A DNA stretch of 8,303 bases, taken from an uncultured Lachnospiraceae bacterium. GTDB lineage: Bacteria > Bacillota > Clostridia > Lachnospirales > Lachnospiraceae. Where the stretch lies: positions 1 through 8,303 of the forward strand of contig CACZPX010000052.1 of NCBI GenBank assembly GCA_902783095.1, read 5' to 3'. A program made the translations under genes and the position numbers. The notes under the pieces were generated by a model that worked only from the letters and a program-made list of their open reading frames with translations, was not told the DNA's origin and made no database searches. Shown here piece after piece: positions 6,458 through 8,303 of this stretch (its first letter is position 1; each line of letters opens with the position of its first letter).

Positions 6458-6494
6458 GACTTCGTTCGCTGCGCTCACTGCGCTCAGGATGACA
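6450..6494 (-). repeat. Short interspersed repeat, copy 3 (three-unit form, reverse)
   Basis: Read on the minus strand, it starts TGTCATCCT, has units GAGCGCAGT, GAGCGCAGC and GAACGAAGT, and ends CGAAGGATC. Over the shared length it differs from copy 2 at only two positions, so it is a close inverted counterpart of the copy upstream of acnX. Confidence 0.87.
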
Positions 6495-6505
6495 GGCTGC
6501 GGATG

Positions 6506-6535
6506 TTCGCTGCGCTCACTGCGCTCAGGATGACA
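6506..6535 (-). repeat. Short interspersed repeat, copy 4 (two-unit truncated form, reverse)
   Basis: On the minus strand it reads TGTCATCCT followed by GAGCGCAGT, GAGCGCAGC and GAA, then stops matching. The right end found in the other copies (CGAAGGATC) is missing. It lies 10 nt beyond the glgA stop and 11 nt from copy 3, in the same orientation. Confidence 0.82.
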
Positions 6536-6545
6536 AGCTTGCGGG

Positions 6546-7991
6546 TCAGCCCCCGATCACCTTGTCGTACAGCGCTTCGTACTTGCGCGCGGAGGCGTTC
6601 CAGGAGTAGTCCATCTTCATGCCGCGCTCCACGATCTGGTTGAAACGCCGTTTGTCGTTGGTAAAGACGTTTTCCGCATAGCGGACGGTCGCCATCATCT
6701 CGTGCGCGTTGTAGTTGGCAAAGGAGAAGCCCGTGCCGGTGTTTTTCGTCTCGTCGTAGGGCTGCACGGTGTCCTTTAAGCCGCCGGTCTCACGTACGAT
6801 CGGCACGGAGCCGTAGCGCAGCGCGATCAGCTGGCTCAAGCCGCAGGGCTCAAACAGGGAGGGCATCAAAAAGGCGTCCGTACCGGCGTAGATGCGGTGG
6901 GAGAGTTCCTCCGAATAGGTGATGCAGGCCGCCACGCGGTCCGGGAAGCGGCCGGCAAAGTAGCGGAACATGTCTTCGTACTTCTTTTCGCCGGTGCCGA
7001 GGATCACAAACTGCAGGTTTTCGTACAGCATCTCCTCAAACACACGCGCCACCAGGTCCAGGCCCTTCTGGTCCGTCAGGCGGGACACCAGGCCGACCAC
7101 CATCTTTTTGGGGTCCGCAGCCAGGCCCATCTGCTTCTGCAGCGCGGCCTTGTTGACCTTTTTATACTTCCGGAAATCCTCTGCGCTGTATTCCTTCCAG
7201 ATCAGCGGGTCGTGGGCGGGGGCGAAGATCTCCGTGTCGATGCCGTTCACGATGCCGGTGAAGCAGTTGCTGCGCGCGGAGAGCAGCGGGTCCAGTCGTT
7301 CCCCGAAGAAGGGGGTCATCACCTCGCGCGAGTAGGTCTCGCTCACGGTGGTCACGGCGTCCGCGTAGACGATGCCGCCCTTGAACATGCTGGCGTCACC
7401 GTAGAACTCCAGCTTGTCCGGGGTGAACAGTTCGTTGGGAAGGCCCGTGAACTGTTCCATTTCTTTTACGTTCCACTGCCCCTGGAAGCGCAGGGTGTGG
7501 ATGGTGATGATGCTCTTCATACCGGCGTAGAAGGGGTCGCTGTGGAACTCGTTCTTTAAATAGACCGGGATCAGGCCGGTGTGCCAGTCGTTGCAGTGAA
7601 TGAGATCCGGCTGAAAACCGATGGTGGGTAGTACGGCCAGGGCCGCCTTGCAGAAAAAGCAGAATTTTTCGATGTCATAGCGGGCGTCGGTGTAAGGAGA
7701 GGGACCGCCGAAGTATTCCTCGTTGTCCACAAAGTAGAAAGTGACGCCGGACAGTTCCAGCCGCATCACGCCCACGTAGCGGTCGCGGCCGTTGAAATAC
7801 ATGTAAAAGCTTCCCGCAAACTGCATGTCATTGCGGTATTTTTCGGGGATGCAGGTGTACTTGGGCAGGATGACACGCGCGTCAAACTGCTCCTTGTCGA
7901 AATACTTGGGAAGCGCGCCGACCACGTCGGCCAGTCCTCCGGTCTTGATAAACGGCACGCATTCAGATGCGGCCAGCAGGATCTTCTTCAT
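6546..7991 (-). CDS. glgA: Glycogen synthase (ADP-glucose, GT5)
   Basis: GlgA transfers glucose from ADP-glucose to the non-reducing end of a growing alpha-1,4-glucan in the cytoplasm, building storage glycogen. The 481-residue length is normal for bacterial GlgA. The N-terminal GT5 domain opens with KTGGLADVVGALP, where K16 corresponds to the ADP-glucose-binding lysine (K15 in E. coli). IHCNDWHTGLIPVYLKN and a FTGIVNGIDTEIFAP segment follow. The C-terminal GT-B half has VSRLTDQKGL (R304 and K309, matching the E. coli R300/K305 pair) and MPSLFEPCGLSQLIALRYG (E381) before RETGGL. The start is supported by AAAGGGG 6 nt upstream. No other glycogen gene is visible here, so glgA seems to stand alone, convergent with acnX and divergent from the pgeF-like gene. 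No frameshift or missing catalytic residue is seen. Confidence 0.97.
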   Translation of the reverse strand: MKKILLAASECVPFIKTGGLADVVGALPKYFDKEQFDARVILPKYTCIPEKYRNDMQFAGSFYMYFNGRDRYVGVMRLELSGVTFYFVDNEEYFGGPSPYTDARYDIEKFCFFCKAALAVLPTIGFQPDLIHCNDWHTGLIPVYLKNEFHSDPFYAGMKSIITIHTLRFQGQWNVKEMEQFTGLPNELFTPDKLEFYGDASMFKGGIVYADAVTTVSETYSREVMTPFFGERLDPLLSARSNCFTGIVNGIDTEIFAPAHDPLIWKEYSAEDFRKYKKVNKAALQKQMGLAADPKKMVVGLVSRLTDQKGLDLVARVFEEMLYENLQFVILGTGEKKYEDMFRYFAGRFPDRVAACITYSEELSHRIYAGTDAFLMPSLFEPCGLSQLIALRYGSVPIVRETGGLKDTVQPYDETKNTGTGFSFANYNAHEMMATVRYAENVFTNDKRRFNQIVERGMKMDYSWNASARKYEALYDKVIGG

Positions 7992-8019
7992 TCCTATCCC
8001 CTTTCCATATATTACGCGT

Positions 8020-8049
8020 AGTATAACATGTTTCTGAACATTCCCGCAA
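8020..8049 (-). promoter_or_regulatory. Probable glgA promoter with extended -10
   Basis: On the minus strand TATACT (8025-8020) is preceded by TG one base upstream, giving an extended -10 (TGTTATACT). A weak -35 candidate, TTGCGG (8049-8044), lies 18 nt upstream. Transcription would start near 8013, leaving a leader of about 20 nt that contains the AAAGGGG ribosome binding site (7998-8004). The extended -10 may compensate for the poor -35. Confidence 0.55.
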
Positions 8050-8054
8050 TGCGC

Positions 8055-8083
8055 TTGAAATTCATTAATTATTTAGATATATT
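8055..8083 (+). promoter_or_regulatory. Sigma-70-type promoter of the pgeF-like gene
   Basis: TTGAAA (8055-8060) and TATATT (8078-8083) each match the consensus at five of six positions. They are separated by the optimal 17 nt, in a sharply AT-rich stretch of an otherwise GC-rich window. Transcription should start near 8090, about 25 nt before the ATG at 8115. GGGAGAG (8100-8106) provides the ribosome binding site, 8 nt from the start. Confidence 0.75.
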
Positions 8084-8114
8084 TTTTTCATCTGACCGCG
8101 GGAGAGAAATCTTT

Positions 8115-8303
8115 ATGCAAACATACAATCTGCAGACTTTTGACGCCGGCGGCATGCGCTGGAGCGCCACGGATCCGCCGTATCTTTATTTTCCCGGGTT
8201 TGCCGAAACCGGCCTGGTGACGCAGGCCTTTTCCACACGGCTGGGCGGCGTGAGCAGCGGGTACTATGCCACGCTGAACTTTGGCATGCTCACAAAGGAC
8301 GAC
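8115..8303 (+). CDS. pgeF: PgeF/YfiH (DUF152, Cu-oxidase_4) family protein, 3' partial
   Basis: The first 63 codons are present and the frame is open to the window end. Residues 34-57 carry the family's N-terminal hallmark: a hydrophobic lead into FSTRLGGVSSGYYATLNFG (39-57), then an acidic KDD at the last codons. Family members (YfiH, YlmD, human LACC1/FAMIN) are described as multicopper-oxidase-like or purine nucleoside phosphorylase/adenosine deaminase enzymes. PgeF in E. coli is linked to peptidoglycan editing. The metal-binding His/Cys residues of the family lie further on, outside the window, so activity cannot be judged. The start is supported by GGGAGAG 8 nt upstream and a good promoter. 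The gene is divergent from glgA, with 123 nt between their start codons. In Bacillota the family often sits near cell-division or sigma-factor genes, which cannot be checked here. Confidence 0.85.
   Translation, partial: MQTYNLQTFDAGGMRWSATDPPYLYFPGFAETGLVTQAFSTRLGGVSSGYYATLNFGMLTKDD

Noticed and set aside
6897..7559. 220-codon plus-strand frame inside glgA
   Set aside because: It is antisense to a complete, motif-rich glgA and shows only a Val/His/Gln-rich shadow composition.

Overview
The window is GC-rich bacterial chromosome, dense in genes, with strong AGGAGG-type ribosome binding sites. It carries an oligopeptide ABC importer gene, a GT5 glycogen synthase and a DUF152/PgeF-type gene. 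This mix fits a high-GC anaerobic Bacillota (Clostridia, perhaps a gut Oscillospirales-like lineage). The assignment is an inference from style and gene content, and no marker gene here settles it.

Layout. (1) 2-547 (+): C-terminal part of an OppF/DppF-type ATPase, cut by the window start and closed by a strong intrinsic terminator at 574-620. (2) 644-2485 and 2584-4416 (+): two tandem, clearly paralogous three-domain aminopeptidase P (Xaa-Pro aminopeptidase, M24) genes, both with a complete set of metal ligands, separated by 98 nt holding a GC-only hairpin. (3) 4518-6362 (+): a single-chain aconitase X (AcnX), with the DUF521 catalytic part fused to the DUF126 swivel domain through a long low-complexity linker. 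It is bracketed by four copies of one short interspersed repeat, two direct copies upstream and two inverted copies downstream. The upstream copy next to the gene also supplies its Shine-Dalgarno sequence. (4) 6546-7991 (-): glgA, glycogen synthase, convergent with acnX. (5) 8115-8303 (+): start of a pgeF/yfiH-family gene, cut by the window end and divergent from glgA. A promoter region of about 120 nt lies between them.

How the genes may work together. An oligopeptide importer, twin Xaa-Pro aminopeptidases and an AcnX enzyme lie in one direction. The characterised bacterial AcnX enzymes dehydrate cis-3-hydroxy-L-proline. Together these suggest a module for importing proline- or hydroxyproline-rich peptides, trimming them and catabolising the imino acid released. 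The order and family memberships are read from the sequence; the shared pathway is a hypothesis. The main structural novelty is the modular repeat around acnX, whose copies differ in the number of internal 9-nt units.
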